Assembly (NCBI GenBank): GCA_023014485.1
Contig: JAJOZX010002706.1
Location: 235,001-299,000 of the forward strand
Direction of reading: 5' to 3'
Length of the DNA stretch: 64,000 nt
Source of the DNA: Bathynomus jamesi
Taxonomy: Eukaryota; Arthropoda; Malacostraca; Isopoda; Cirolanidae
Part shown: positions 1-10,383 of the stretch, piece by piece
Layout of the letters: each line of letters opens with the position of its first letter
Numbering within the stretch: the first letter of the stretch is position 1
Translations under genes and position numbers: made by a program
The notes under the pieces: generated by a model
What the model was told of the DNA's origin: nothing
Databases searched by the model: none
The model's input: only the letters and a program-made list of their open reading frames with translations

Positions 1-292
1 CCTTGTATGTGACGCGCCGATTTGATCGAATAATGCTGTTAGCACGTTGCACAGTGTGAGATGTCACAGCCAATGCCGGGCGACCGCTGCGTGGCTCATC
101 ATCGAGGCTGGCTCTCCTTCTCCCCGATGATCTCACACGTTTAGACCAGCGTCCAACTGTTCTTCGATCAACAACAGCATCTTCGTAAACGTTTTGTAGA
201 CGTTTGTGAATATTTGCAACTGTTTCCTTCTCTGCGGTTAAGAACTCGATAACAGCTCTCTGTTTACGACGCACATCACTGTCAGACGCCAT
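1..292 (-). pseudogene. mariner transposase N-terminus, cut by window edge
   Basis: An open frame of 97 codons starts at the ATG at 292-290 and runs off the left edge. It begins MASDSDVRRKQRAVIEFL and continues as a helix-turn-helix region followed by a basic segment with the residues SGRPAL. This matches the DNA-binding N-terminus of mariner transposases, and it resembles the N-terminus of the mariner at 44427-45502 (KQRAIIEFLTAE). The catalytic domain is outside the window, so its integrity is unknown. Identification as mariner superfamily is firm; the subfamily is inference. Confidence 0.75.
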
Positions 293-515
293 TTTCGAAA
301 CTGCGTTAACTATCGGTTTTATACAAGGGCGTTTGAAAGCGGTTGGTTTTATACAAGGAGGGGAGGTTCAAACTGGAAAAATCAGGTTTTGTGAAGCGCA
401 GAAAGGTCAAACTTACGGCTCAAAAGACATTTCAACCCCATGGCCTATTATTTAGCTAAGAAAAAAGGGTGGGGCAAAATATATTGAGTGCCCCAAGTGA
501 TATATATATATACAA

Positions 516-832
516 ACTTTAGCTTTACTTCCACGCCAACCGTTCATTCTGACAAACTTCAAGTTCGATGCCCCACCTTACACGTACGGATTAACAGATT
601 AACATGGAATCCGAACTACGACCCACCAGGGAAGTTAGAAATTACAAAGTCCTCGACTTCCCGATCAGCAGTCCAGCTGCTTAACCACCAGGCTACCCAG
701 GGTAGGGCTACCCATTTATCAACGAACCTTATTTTTTGTATGGAAAGATGAACAGCTAGATGAGCAAAGCGCCGCCTGCCTTTGCCGGGAATCGAAACTG
801 GGGTCGGTGAATTCGTACTCAGCAATGGTGAG

Positions 833-881
<49 letters not shown>

Positions 882-944
882 CTTTACTTTTGTTGAGTTT
901 GAACGACGGTTCAGGATCGACTCAAACTCAACAAAAGTAAAGTA

Positions 945-986
<42 letters not shown>

Positions 987-1634
987 CTCACCATTGCTGA
1001 GTACGAATTCACCGACCCCAGTTTCGATTCCCGGCAAGGGCAGGCGGCGCTTTGCTCATCCAGCTGTTCATCTATCCATACAAAAAAATAAGTTTCGTTG
1101 ATAAATGGGTAGCCTGGTGGTTAAGCAGCTGAGTAGTATGGTGTCAAAAGGTATGAGTGCAAGTTGCATTACAATGTTACATAATATTACGTAATGTTGC
1201 AAGAGTGCCACCCCACCCCCTTTGTTGCAAGAGTGAAAACCGCTCCCCCCACCCCCCTTTGTTACAAAAAAAGAACAAAAATTCCCCGCTCCCCTTTGTT
1301 GCCAGCCCCGAAATGGGACTGCAAGGGATATGCAGCTTGGAGTTATCCTCCAAAGGGGAGTGCCAACCCCAAAATGGGATTGCAAGGGGTATGCAACTTG
1401 GAGGCGGAGTTCTCCCTCAAGCTGAAACCACCAAAGGGGCATGCCTATCCTAAGGGAGCCTCTTTGGGTGGGGAAGGGGATGCTTCACCCCCCAAAGGAG
1501 CAGAAAGAGATAGCAAGAGAGGAAGAGAGAAAGGAAGAGGAGATCCTTCATCCGACAGCTGTCGGACGCATATGGCTCCGTCGTCCAGCACCCGGCCTCT
1601 TATAGTGCCCCTATTCAGCCAGTTGGCTTAATCA
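516..1634 (+). repeat. dispersed repeat R1, copy 1 (carries an insertion)
   Basis: This stretch is repeated in inverse orientation at 27588-28322. Both copies share a segment beginning near TTTAGCTTTACTTCCAC, a run of CTTTGTTGC-containing purine/pyrimidine-biased modules, and an end near the AGCCAGTTGGCTTAAT repeats. Compared with the second copy, this one has an extra 448 bp at 679-1126. The last third (about 1370-1631) keeps the same reading frame in both copies (PKMGLQ..CNLEAEF...SFGGEGDASPP). The protein is low-complexity and unlike anything I recognise, so I treat the unit as a repeat rather than a gene. Confidence 0.7.
679..1126. mobile_element. foldback insertion with AGCT target duplication
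   Basis: The insert begins GCTTAACCACCAGGCTACCC and ends with its reverse complement, flanked on both sides by AGCT (675-678 and 1127-1130). The uninterrupted R1 copy has a single AGCT at 28149-28152, so this is a true insertion with an empty site available. The arms contain (TA)n tracts and a tRNA-like piece (B-box-like TTTCGATTCCCGGCA, 1021-1036), and are nearly perfect palindromes around a short centre near 900-925. There is no coding capacity. It is probably a foldback derivative of a SINE-like unit. Confidence 0.75.
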
Positions 1635-1850
1635 GCCAGTTGGCTTAATCAGCCAGTTGGCAGAGTTGCCAGATAGCGCGAGATAGCTTTATATATTTAT
1701 TTCTTCTATATATTATTCAGTCAGTCGGCTGCTGAGTTGCCAGACAACGCCATATATATAATTATTATTCAGCCAGTTGGCTGCTGAGTTGCCAGATTCG
1801 TTATTTATTTTAAATAAGCTTATGTTACAGTTGGCTGAGCTGTCAACCTT
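1616..1850. repeat. short palindromic tandem repeats
   Basis: Units of the palindrome AGCCAGTTGGCT followed by TAATC are repeated three times near 1616-1660. They recur in diverged form as CAGCCAGTTGGCTGCTGAGTTGCCAGA at two further places down to about 1850. No gene is visible between 1640 and 2650. Confidence 0.7.
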
Positions 1851-1959
1851 GTTACCTATCTATTCAATTACTCTGTTTTAGAAAATGATATAAACGTGTT
1901 CAAGGAATAAATAAAACACTATTACAACTTTCCGTTTATTAATTAATGGATATACAGTA

Positions 1960-1989
<30 letters not shown>

Positions 1990-1998
<9 letters not shown>

Positions 1999-2640
1999 GA
2001 ACGAATAATAGAACGGGGAATATATAATCATGCAAATCATAGTATTAACCAAATATTAGAAAAATATATATTTATATCAGAGCTTTCCAAACTGGTGTGT
2101 CGCGACACATTAGTGTTTTTTGTATTTTGAAAATTTTGATTTTTCTATCAACAAAATCGGCTACAAGATAAACTACCTTCTGAAAAATTATCTGATATTT
2201 GATATTTGATAAAAATTAATTAATGTGTCGTGAAAGTTGTTATGCTTAAATAGTTTGTCGCCAACGTTAAAAGTTCGGAAAGCTCTGATTTATATAAATT
2301 ATATATAGTCGTACAAAAAATGGAAAATATATAATCACACAAAGCACAGTATTAACCAAATATTAGAAAAATATATATTTATATTAATTGTATATAGTCG
2401 TACAAAACATGGAAAATATATAATCATACAAAGCACAGTATTAATCAAATATTAGAAAATATATAGTTATATTATCAAAAGTTATATTATCAAATATTAG
2501 TACAGGAAAAATATAGTTATATTAATTATATATAATTGTACAAAACATAGTATTAACCAAATATTAGAAAAATATATATTTATATTAATTATATATATTC
2601 GTACAAAACGTAGTATTAGCAAAATATTACAGTAAAAATA
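1990..2640. repeat. AT-rich tandem repeat, about 90-bp period
   Basis: A unit containing CACAGTATTAACCAAATATT followed by AGAAAAATATATATTTATAT and GTCGTACAAAA recurs about five times, with small changes. It ends just before the first Polinton gene. One copy is split by the hAT MITE at 2078-2287. This could be satellite-like sequence or part of the left end of the Polinton. I could not find a matching inverted copy on the right side. Confidence 0.7.
2078..2287. mobile_element. hAT-type MITE, 210 bp
   Basis: The termini CAGAGCTTTCC and GGAAAGCTCTG are inverted repeats. The element is flanked on both sides by the 8-bp ATTTATAT (2070-2077 and 2288-2295), which is the target duplication length of hAT elements. 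The TGTGTCGCGACACA inner palindrome is typical of small hAT derivatives. It has no coding content. Confidence 0.85.
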
Positions 2641-2652
2641 TATATATTGTCT

Positions 2653-3006
2653 TTACGTTCTACGGTACAAAACGGTAAATTCAATGCTGATTGATGCTAC
2701 ATCAACATCGGCATTACTCTGCACGATGTGGTAAAACCGCTCAAGCATCACCTCGCCGCTTAACTGATACGGCGGTTTATATTCGATGTAAATGGCTTTC
2801 ATATCATTCAACACTATTTTTGTACCCACTTTACACTCGGCAGGTAAGTTGTCTTTAAGCGCCACTAGAACGCAATCAAAAGCACGCGCAAAAACGTCAT
2901 CGTTAACTATGTCATTAAATACAAGCTTATAATCATGCCTTTCCAATCGAGGGTTTTTTCTTAACGTACCGAACTTTTCAATCGTGAACTCTTCTTCACC
3001 CGGCAT
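2653..3006 (-). CDS. Polinton accessory protein, similar to polymerase N-terminal region
   Basis: This is a 117-aa intact frame starting MPGEEEFTIEKFG. Its C-terminal half (YQLSGEVMLERFYHIVQSN then SISIEFTVL) resembles in pattern the N-terminal part of the polymerase pseudogene upstream (RRLAAEEVEYILARILQAS then DNFTVNIDRVF). It may therefore be a free-standing or duplicated copy of that N-terminal domain. Its stop overlaps the beginning of the AT-rich repeat, and its start overlaps the end of the next gene by 11 bases. Function is unknown, and the similarity is by eye only. Confidence 0.6.
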   Translation of the reverse strand: MPGEEEFTIEKFGTLRKNPRLERHDYKLVFNDIVNDDVFARAFDCVLVALKDNLPAECKVGTKIVLNDMKAIYIEYKPPYQLSGEVMLERFYHIVQSNADVDVASISIEFTVLYRRT

Positions 3007-3753
3007 AGCAGCAATTGAAATAATCTTCCAAGTCGTAACGGCAGCTATCTACTATATAGAGGTACAGTTCTTCAGGGTGAACAGTGTAGGCGAGCTCAGC
3101 TCTGTACCTCTCAAGCGTTTTGTACCAAAGCTCGGGATATTTCGAAGAGTCTAAGCCTTTTAAATACGCATCCAGAGCTAGTCCGTTCTCTCCCTGCTCA
3201 TTCCTACATTCAACAAATCCGTCGAGCAGAGCGGTGTAAGCGTATTCAAGTATTGTGTCAAAGTAAATCATGTCTGAGATACGTGTGTCTAATATAGGCT
3301 TCAGCTTACGGAATCCAACGATCTCAAACATTCTGTCGAGGATGAAACGGTTTCGTGTAGGAACAAGAACGCCATTATCAGCAGTGTTCTTCCACATCAG
3401 TCGTATATCAACGCATGGTTGATTGTTATTTACACTCAATGTACAAACAACGGTATATGAGGAGGCTTCACTAATCACCTCTCTTATTATACCTACGTCA
3501 GCTGGTATTTTATAGCGGTCCTCAGCCCACCTCTCAACTACCACGAAGATTTTATGCATCTCCTCAAGATTTAAATAAATAACGTTGCGTTTGCTCGCAG
3601 GTCTACTGTTCGTCTCAAGCACACAGTTATGGTGCCGGTTTCCCGCTGAACACACGCAACGACTTCGTCACGGAGACGTCGTACGAGGCGTTGAGAATGC
3701 TTCTCAAAGGGAGTTCCATCGTATTCACACAGCTCGAGATGACTACGGCACAA
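2996..3753 (-). pseudogene. uncharacterised Polinton accessory protein, frameshifted
   Basis: The main frame (2996-3655) encodes about 219 residues, including YLNLEEMHKIFVVVERW, and ends YDLEDYFNCCYAG. A second frame (3571-3753) appears to supply the upstream part, so one frameshift lies near 3600-3640. The first ATG in the main frame is at MHKIF, which supports an N-terminal extension in the other frame. I recognise no domain. The balanced composition and the position in the leftward Polinton gene cluster support a real gene. Confidence 0.55.
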
Positions 3754-3773
3754 CCACTCGGAGCAAGCTCTGA

Positions 3774-4099
3774 CTATGAGCCGTGTGAGGCACGCAGGTA
3801 GTCAGGAGCGGTTCGATGGGCGGGTGACTCACCCTGATGATACGTGAATGGGTTTGTTCGAACCCGTATGATCCGTGAGGTGCGAGTCGCACCATAATCT
3901 AATGAAACCTGTGCGGCGCTAACCCAACATGAATTGTTGTACCCCATTATACTGGGTAGGTGTTTTGAGAAATTTTCCGATACAAGAATTAATTTCGGTT
4001 TTAACGTTTTATCACTACCACTCCCCCGAATACGCACCAGACAGGTTCCCTCAGGGTAAATTTCACGAGCTAAACAAATTTTATAATGTTTTGTCTCTC
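3774..4099. other. intergenic stretch of the Polinton with a hairpin cluster
   Basis: No convincing gene lies between the two accessory genes. The stretch holds three closely spaced palindromes (3822-3834 GGGTGACTCACCC, 3850-3865 GGGTTTGTTCGAACCC and 3879-3893 GGTGCGAGTCGCACC). The available open frames have the composition of shadows. Confidence 0.6.
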
Positions 4100-4689
4100 C
4101 TAAAAATCTTCACACTGCGGGGCGCTGTTAGAGAGAAACATATGTTCATATTTAGGCTTTTTATTTAACAGGCGATACTCATCTCTAAAATCTGTTAAAA
4201 ACTCACATAACCCTTTAGCCACAACCTCGCTACAAACCTCATCATGATATATATTAATGTAGTGGTAAAAATACTTAAGATTGTCCATGATAACGAGATT
4301 CACATTTTCAGTCGTAGGGTATGAGTAATCGACATGGTGTAGCATGATATAATACCGTTTATCACACCACTCATCCACAAGGCTCACTACCCATAACTGT
4401 TGTTTAGCTTCTGAGCGTGCCGCTTCTTCTACCACGCGGTGCACGTGTGCCTTTATAAAGCTTAGTTCTACAACATACTTCAGTACATCGTCTGTACTGC
4501 GAAATCCTACAATCCCCTCGCCAGAATATCCGTAGAGTATTTGAATAGCCTGACCCTTCGCACGATTCAATGCTCCTTAAAAGAGTCAAAGGAGGCTGGG
4601 ATAGGGAGTTTTTCAGTATCCACTACATCTACGCCCTTTACTGAATACCACTTCATAAATGTTGAACACGCGATATTAAAGGTGGCCAT
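4100..4689 (-). pseudogene. uncharacterised Polinton accessory protein, frameshifted
   Basis: An ATG at 4689 opens a frame beginning MATFNIACSTFMKWYS that reaches a stop near 4570. The following frame (from about 4570 to 4100) continues with NRAKGQAIQILYGYSGEG and ends with a lysine/tyrosine-rich tail. One frameshift near 4570 therefore separates two parts of a protein of about 195 residues. No domain is recognised. It lies between the polymerase and the other accessory genes and runs in the same direction. Confidence 0.6.
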
Positions 4690-4866
4690 TTTCTTCTACG
4701 CGGGAGAGAATACACGTCTGAGCTCAAGGGTATACAGAGGTCAACTGAGAACGCGGGACAGAGGCCTGCTCAGGCTACGGGATGAATCACGTCCCCGGTC
4801 TTACAGTGGGCGGGGCTTAACTTTACTGTACACGCGCACACGCAAAGTGAAACACAAGTTGCACGA

Positions 4867-4872
4867 TTTATT
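4867..4872 (-). terminator. polyadenylation signal downstream of polymerase
   Basis: AATAAA on the minus strand lies about 140 bases past the last recognisable polymerase codons, in an AT-rich stretch. It is a plausible poly(A) signal for the leftward polymerase transcript. The motif is common in AT-rich DNA, so support is modest. Confidence 0.4.
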
Positions 4873-5009
4873 TAATAAACGAAATAATGCATGTATATAT
4901 TTACAAATACGTGCAATAAATAAGTTAACAATAGGCACATCAAAGATTGTTCTCAATACATATATATTTACAAATACGTGTGATGAATAAGTTAGCAATA
5001 GACCCATCA

Positions 5010-8000
5010 AAGTTTATGGTAACCAAAGGGTACGTATCATAGGTACCAGGTAACTGGTAACGTTTCCTATAGGTGTTACGGCACACCTTTGTACCCCTAA
5101 GTTCCTTCACGCCCCCCAGCTTCTGCGCCCGAAAATTGTGGGTGCCTACAATTAGTTGGGGAGGCCGATGCCCTCATCATCGTCCAAACACACTAGATCC
5201 TTCAGCGAATCAAAGTTAACGACCCGCCGATTCGCTTGGTTAAGCGTGATACCCTTTGCCTTCACGATATATTTCGTTTCATTCCCTATCCTCACCCGTA
5301 CCCCATAAGTTTTAGGTCCTGTTGAGACAAAAGAGTCGGCGTATGCATTGTCCCCATACTCATCCTTGATCTCATCAGTGAGCTCGCCGAGGAATTCACC
5401 AATAGCAGGCATGTATTCACCCTCCTCGCTGTGAATATCACGCTATCTGTATCGGCATACAAGACTCTCTGCCCAAGAGAATGCAATAGACCCCAAAGTT
5501 TGATGCGGGCGTAGGCTGTTGTGAAGCTGGCTACAGGAATGTTTGTAACCCTTGAGGTATCTGTGGCCAATTCAGTGTTGTACTTTATTATGTAAGTATT
5601 ACCTACATTCACGATTTCCATGACCTCTTTATCGGGTGCGTTGGCATAATCCCAGACTTCGCTATAGCTTTGTGCCAAATGAACGTTCCCCTTGCCAGTA
5701 TTCTGTGCAAATTTTCCCCATAGACTGTTTAGACACAACTTTGCACTAAAGCGCTTGCCAGGATTCTTTGCAATTTGGGCACGATCAAGTTGTATACCTT
5801 CGTGGTCGCGGTAACGTTGAATATAGGCAGACTTTTCATCTTCGGTATCAACTCCTCGCGGATACCCTGATGCCTCAACCTTATCCTTCAAAAATGCGTT
5901 TATATACGGTGTGAAAAGGTTGGGTAGCTTCTGAAACCTCCACACCTCATGTATCTTCAGTATTCTATACCCATGGCGTACGGCTAGGGCCAGCTCAGGA
6001 CTTGTATATACGCCTCTGATCTTACGCTGGTGGGGTGTATGGTACAATTACCGTTATTCTCTTCCGCACACTTCACGCACAGGGGAAACATGAGCTTGTG
6101 GTCGATACGACGGGTAAGATCGGCATCCATAATCGCGAGGGGGGAGCACGTCTACGAAAGAGAGCCCAAAGTAGCGATCATTCAAATTTCTTGAAAATTC
6201 GTTGATGGAGGGCAGGTTAGGCCCACCAGTTTCTCAGGAGCGCCCACGGGGTACGGGTTGTTCTTCATCACGTATGGGTATAAAGAACAGAAATCGTAGT
6301 AGTGAAGTTTCACACCCTCCGTAGGTGGAAAGTATAGCTTGAAGGGATTTGTACGCCCACCGAACAAGCTATCACCGCATTTGAGAGGATCCAGTACCAT
6401 TGAACGCTTGATCGTGTTTATTTCCTCACGGTACACCCGTCTGTCTCCATCCGTGCGTCATATTCATGCTCCCACAAGACTTTGTGAGTGAACTGTGAGC
6501 CTATAAGTTGATCACGGGTGCGGGTCCATGCAAGACAGTCGGCTGGAGATCTACTACGTAATTTAAAGTCTCGCTAGTGAGGAAAGTGTAAGGGAAGTAG
6601 CCTTTTGATAATTCAGCTGCTACCCCCATCACCTTGGGTAGTTTTGCTAATTTGCAAGGTGTGAATAATAAAGTGTCTTTAAATTGTACATTACCTCTTA
6701 TTTGCATCTGTATTAATTTGTTGCCTCTTTTCAATGGGTCACCTGTAAATATCTCAGAGGACTCGTGTTCGAGCAGCTCCTTATAAAGGAACTGTGTGTC
6801 AAATTTTGCCCCGTTATGGGCAAGAATATACACAGTCATTTTTTTGAACTTGTCGGCTAACTTGACAATATATGACACAAATAGTTTTCACAGGGCTATC
6901 GTGAACAATCTTTTTAAAAACGTTTGTCCGTTTACCGCATTTGGGGCCCTCATCACACTCGATCTCCATACACTCATCGCAGATAGTTTGGCTCACAAGT
7001 AAATGCGGAATTACCTCTTTGGTTTCGGCGTTCGTGTATGTTTCTATATTGTAGCATACAGTTATACAAAGGCTGTTTTTAGGCTTGGCGTCTTTCATAT
7101 AACATACATGCTTTACGCCATCCGCCTTATATTTCTCATGGCATGTAGAACAGTGAATTTCGTCACACTTGTGCTTGAAATTTCGGCTACCATTCAAGGT
7201 GTGAAACATACCACATTCACAGATTCTCATTTTCCTGCACGTGCCAATCGATTTATGGAGATCATAACAGCTATTATTGAAAAATGTGCGTCTACACACA
7301 TTACAGTCCCTCTTCTCAGCCTCAACTACACGGCTTTCACATTTGAGGCTGTTACACTGTTCACACACCATGTGACAATCTTTACTATGTTTCACTATAT
7401 CATCTGCAAACTCGAGACACCCCTTACACAAATCATGATGTCGCCCATAATTTCGACTTTTATCATAACTCGCGTAAAGGCACCTTATATTACGGATGGG
7501 GAGATACGTTCTACCTGACAGTCCTAAAATAAGTAGGGGTCTTGTACGATCTCTCACACTGCTTTTAAAAACATGCACAGTCCTACGATGATCATCCAGG
7601 CCAAATACCACTATACGGACATTCATTTTCTGCTCTACCCTTCTCAGCTCTTCAGGGCCCATATTACAGTCAAATTCAAGTTCACAATCTACAGCTAGTT
7701 TACGGGCACGCTCCACGACCGTAGGCAACAAATTTTTGTGGTCTGTGTATTTTGTACAGTAAACATACGGGCTAAGACTACTGTTATAAAACCGCAACCA
7801 CGATCGACGTTTATATGCCTTCTAAAAATAACCTGAGAATTGAAGTTAAGAGTGTAGGGTGTGGCACTATGACCCGCAACACGGAATACACGGTCAATAT
7901 TTACCGTGAAGTTGTCCATATTGAATGCTATACTACTTTGGGAGGCCTGCAATATACGAGCTAATATATATTCTACCTCTTCAGCAGCCAAACGTCTACA

Positions 8001-8720
8001 TGGCACTACCACCCAAAAATCATCTACATCGTTATCATCTGAGCCGAAACCAAAGGACAGACTCGTTCTGACTTCACGCTCGTCGCGGTTCTGAAGGGCA
8101 AACTCTACAATGCGCTCTACAACGCGACGTAGCCCGCGCTCAATTCCATTGCTATACAGGGATCTAGGGTCAGCCCTGACTATATACCGATTTCGAGTCA
8201 AGGCTGGAGTCGGGGTTGCGGAGCGCACCAACTCAGCCGTTATATCATCCTCAACAGAACGAGTCACAGCTGAGGAGGATGGACAAGCGCCTATATTGGA
8301 TGATGTGGGGTTGGCCGCGTAAGACGTTGAGGGCTGGGGGTCTATTACAGCAGACTCTACAGAACGGGTGGGGGCTGTGGATGATGTACAAGGGGATGAA
8401 GAAGCTAATGTAGGGTTGGTAGCGTAAGACGTTGAGGGCTGGAGTTCTACTACTGGTTGTTTAACAACCGGCGCGTATTTCGCACGCTTTATGCCTGACG
8501 TGGAGGACTTTTCATCATGTCTCCGCTTTGAACGTGCTACACGTGTCGCAGGTGAAGGTTCATCGGCGGGTACGGGTACTGTAGATGCACGGACAATGGC
8601 TTCGTCCGTGATGTCGATGATGGGGGGCTGTACATCGTCGTCATTCACGGTTCTGTGGAAGAAGAAAACAAAATATAAGGAGCAGAACTCGTTATTTGCG
8701 ATATTCTGTAAATGAGTCAC
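5010..8720 (-). pseudogene. Polinton protein-primed DNA polymerase B (pPolB), multiply frameshifted
   Basis: Read on the minus strand, the pieces follow polymerase order. First is an N-terminal region (8720 to about 7800) with a Ser/Thr/Pro-rich stretch, then a Cys/His-rich segment with CxxC pairs (about 7450-7000). Next is a 3'-5' exonuclease part (AHNGAKFDTQFLYKEL near 6820), motif A (YYDFCSLYP near 6310), motif B (KLCLNSLWGKF near 5740), motif C (YADTDS near 5445) and a thumb region (FVSTGPKTYG near 5320). C-terminal remnants extend to about 5013 past an in-frame stop. At least four frameshifts, near 7800, 6850, 6450 and 5400, plus missing sequence near 6050-6180, make it non-functional. 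Its role in Polintons is replication from a terminal protein primer. The true start is uncertain: no ATG opens the frame at 8720, and a pyrimidine-rich CAG acceptor-like site occurs at about 8653. Confidence 0.92.
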
Positions 8721-8742
8721 TTAGGGGTGTGACGTGTTAGAA
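8721..8742. promoter_or_regulatory. divergent intergenic gap of the Polinton
   Basis: Only about 22 bases separate the leftward polymerase frame from the ATPase ATG at 8743. Any promoters for the two transcription units must overlap the coding ends. This is inferred from gene orientation; no motif is visible. Confidence 0.35.
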
Positions 8743-9372
8743 ATGGATGCCGTAGAAAAATTCAGATTCACGAGCCCGTCCACATGTATTATACCTGGAC
8801 CGACAGGGTGTGGTAAAACGGTGTTTATGCTTAATATCATTAAAGAAAAGGGTGAAATGTTCTCAAAATTTGTGCATAAAGTTATATGGTGCTATTCGAC
8901 ATACCAATCAGTGTTCAACGAGTACCAAGATGATGTATTTTTCCAAAAGGGGGTCTATGACGTTAATTCGTTAAAGGGAAATGAACATACAGTCATCGTA
9001 ATTGACGACCTCATGTTGGAGATGGATAAAACGTTTGCCGAGACATTTACAGTATTCTCGCACCACCTCAACATAAGCGTGTTCTTCATCAATCAGAATC
9101 TATTTTTTAAAACTAGATACATGCGCGATGTGTGGTTAAATACGCAATATCTAGTCTTATTCGCGCAACGTAGAGAGGTGTCACAAATTGGGATATTAGC
9201 CGGTCAAATGTTCCCGAGTCAGCGTTAGGAGTTTCTGGAGGTTTATAAAGAGGTCACAAAGCAACGTTATGGATATTTGCTTTGTGACTTTCACCCGCGA
9301 AACACGTTTAGGGTGCTTCTAAGAACGAATATATTTCCAAACGAGCCTGAAACCGTGTATATTCCAGAATGA
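8743..9372 (+). pseudogene. Polinton packaging ATPase (FtsK/HerA, A32-like) with an in-frame TAG
   Basis: The ATG at 8743 gives MDAVEKFRF. Walker A is GPTGCGKT at residues 19-26 and Walker B is VIVIDDL at 84-90. An amber codon at 9226-9228 interrupts the frame after residue 161, but the same frame continues to TGA at 9370-9372 with family-like sequence (LEVYKEVTKQRYGYLLCDFH). Total length would be about 209 codons, normal for the family. The protein pumps DNA into capsids. Its TGA overlaps the ATG of the next gene (ATGA at 9369-9372). Confidence 0.9.
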
Positions 9373-9674
9373 CGAATAGGCTAAAGAAATATCGTGAATT
9401 AATAAAAATCTATCAACGATTGCCTCGGGCGTTGCAGCAGATGTTTCTTAAAAATATCGACTCTGACTTTTTAAAGTGCATCTGCGAAATCTGCTTCAAT
9501 GTTATAAAATGTAATGTTCCAATGAAATCCTGTCAGAAGGCTCGCTTACGTCGTTACAAGAACATAATACAGACGCTCGCCCATAAAAGTCAGGCTGTGG
9601 GTAAGAAAAAGCGTATTATTGTACAGGCGGTTTGTTCCTCCTCATCTTATTTTCAATTTTGGGTCCTTTACTGA
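9369..9674 (+). pseudogene. small conserved Polinton protein
   Basis: The frame encodes about 101 residues starting MTNRLKKYRELI, with FLKCICEICFNVIKCNVP followed by a basic KKKRIIVQ stretch. This pattern is familiar from small proteins encoded next to capsid and integrase genes in Polintons. After VQ the annotated frame looks random, whereas the frame shifted by two bases gives GGLFLLILFSILGP, a hydrophobic tail of the kind expected. A one-base error or mutation near 9627 is therefore likely. The molecular role is unknown; a virion or membrane-associated role is inference. Confidence 0.65.
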
Positions 9675-9687
9675 CTAGATTAATATA

Positions 9688-10383
9688 ATGAAGAAGGTGG
9701 TTGTGATCCCGCACGAGGTGTATGTTTCATTACAAAGGACCCCAGACGCGGCTCTAAAACCCCGTAAAAGTAGGCTTAAAAGAATGGAGAGTGAGCTACT
9801 ATCCCTATTAAACAGTGAAAAGGCGCCTGATGAGAAAAGGGTTTTGTATCAAAAGGCTTTGCAGAAATTTCTTCATGAGTACGAAGATTATAAACATCCT
9901 ACAGAGCTCATCGTGAGGCACAGCTCGAGTAGCGCTGAGCATAGCGACACAGGGCCTGAGCAACCAAAGAGTAGCGGAACACAGCACATCGTACATGTGC
10001 TAAAAAACAGCCTTCCCCATACATTGAGGAATAAAGGGTTAAGTCTTTATAATCTATTGAGTGAGGACCCCGTCATACAGTGGGGCGACACAGGCGAGGT
10101 CATTGTTGATGGAACAAGGGTACAAGGGTCCAATATCGTTGATATTGTTCACGATCTGGTGAGAAAGTGGGACAAGCCCTCACCAACAGGATGGAGACAT
10201 ATTAAAGCAAGACTACAGCAAATAAATGTCCCCAAAACATTGATAGGTAATTTGAATAGGTTAAAAGACTTGGAGCATGCATCACGTGTCACAAATGATT
10301 ACACCTTCGCCCACAACAGCCGCCGTACCTCTGAAGAGAAGAAAGAAGAGAGTAGAAGCCCAACCTTATCCACGTGCATCTAA
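9688..10383 (+). CDS. conserved Polinton protein with GSNIVD domain
   Basis: This is an intact 231-aa frame starting MKKVVVIPHEVY. The N-terminal half is charged and probably helical; a Ser-rich linker spans residues 75-95. The C-terminal domain contains VIQWGDTGEVIVDGTRV and GSNIVDIVHDLVRKW, then an IKARLQQINVP segment. Similar proteins are common beside Polinton integrases, and their function is not established. It lies between the small protein gene and integrase, with 10 bases to the integrase ATG. It is one of the few unbroken genes of the element. Confidence 0.75.
   Translation: MKKVVVIPHEVYVSLQRTPDAALKPRKSRLKRMESELLSLLNSEKAPDEKRVLYQKALQKFLHEYEDYKHPTELIVRHSSSSAEHSDTGPEQPKSSGTQHIVHVLKNSLPHTLRNKGLSLYNLLSEDPVIQWGDTGEVIVDGTRVQGSNIVDIVHDLVRKWDKPSPTGWRHIKARLQQINVPKTLIGNLNRLKDLEHASRVTNDYTFAHNSRRTSEEKKEESRSPTLSTCI

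Noticed and set aside
1194..1631. 145-aa frame in R1 as a gene
   Set aside because: Proline- and lysine-rich low-complexity sequence, different frames in the two copies over the first half, and no known domain; treated as a repeat.
3774..4037. 87-aa leftward frame between accessory genes
   Set aside because: Arg/Ser/Thr-rich composition typical of a shadow frame; it covers the hairpin cluster.
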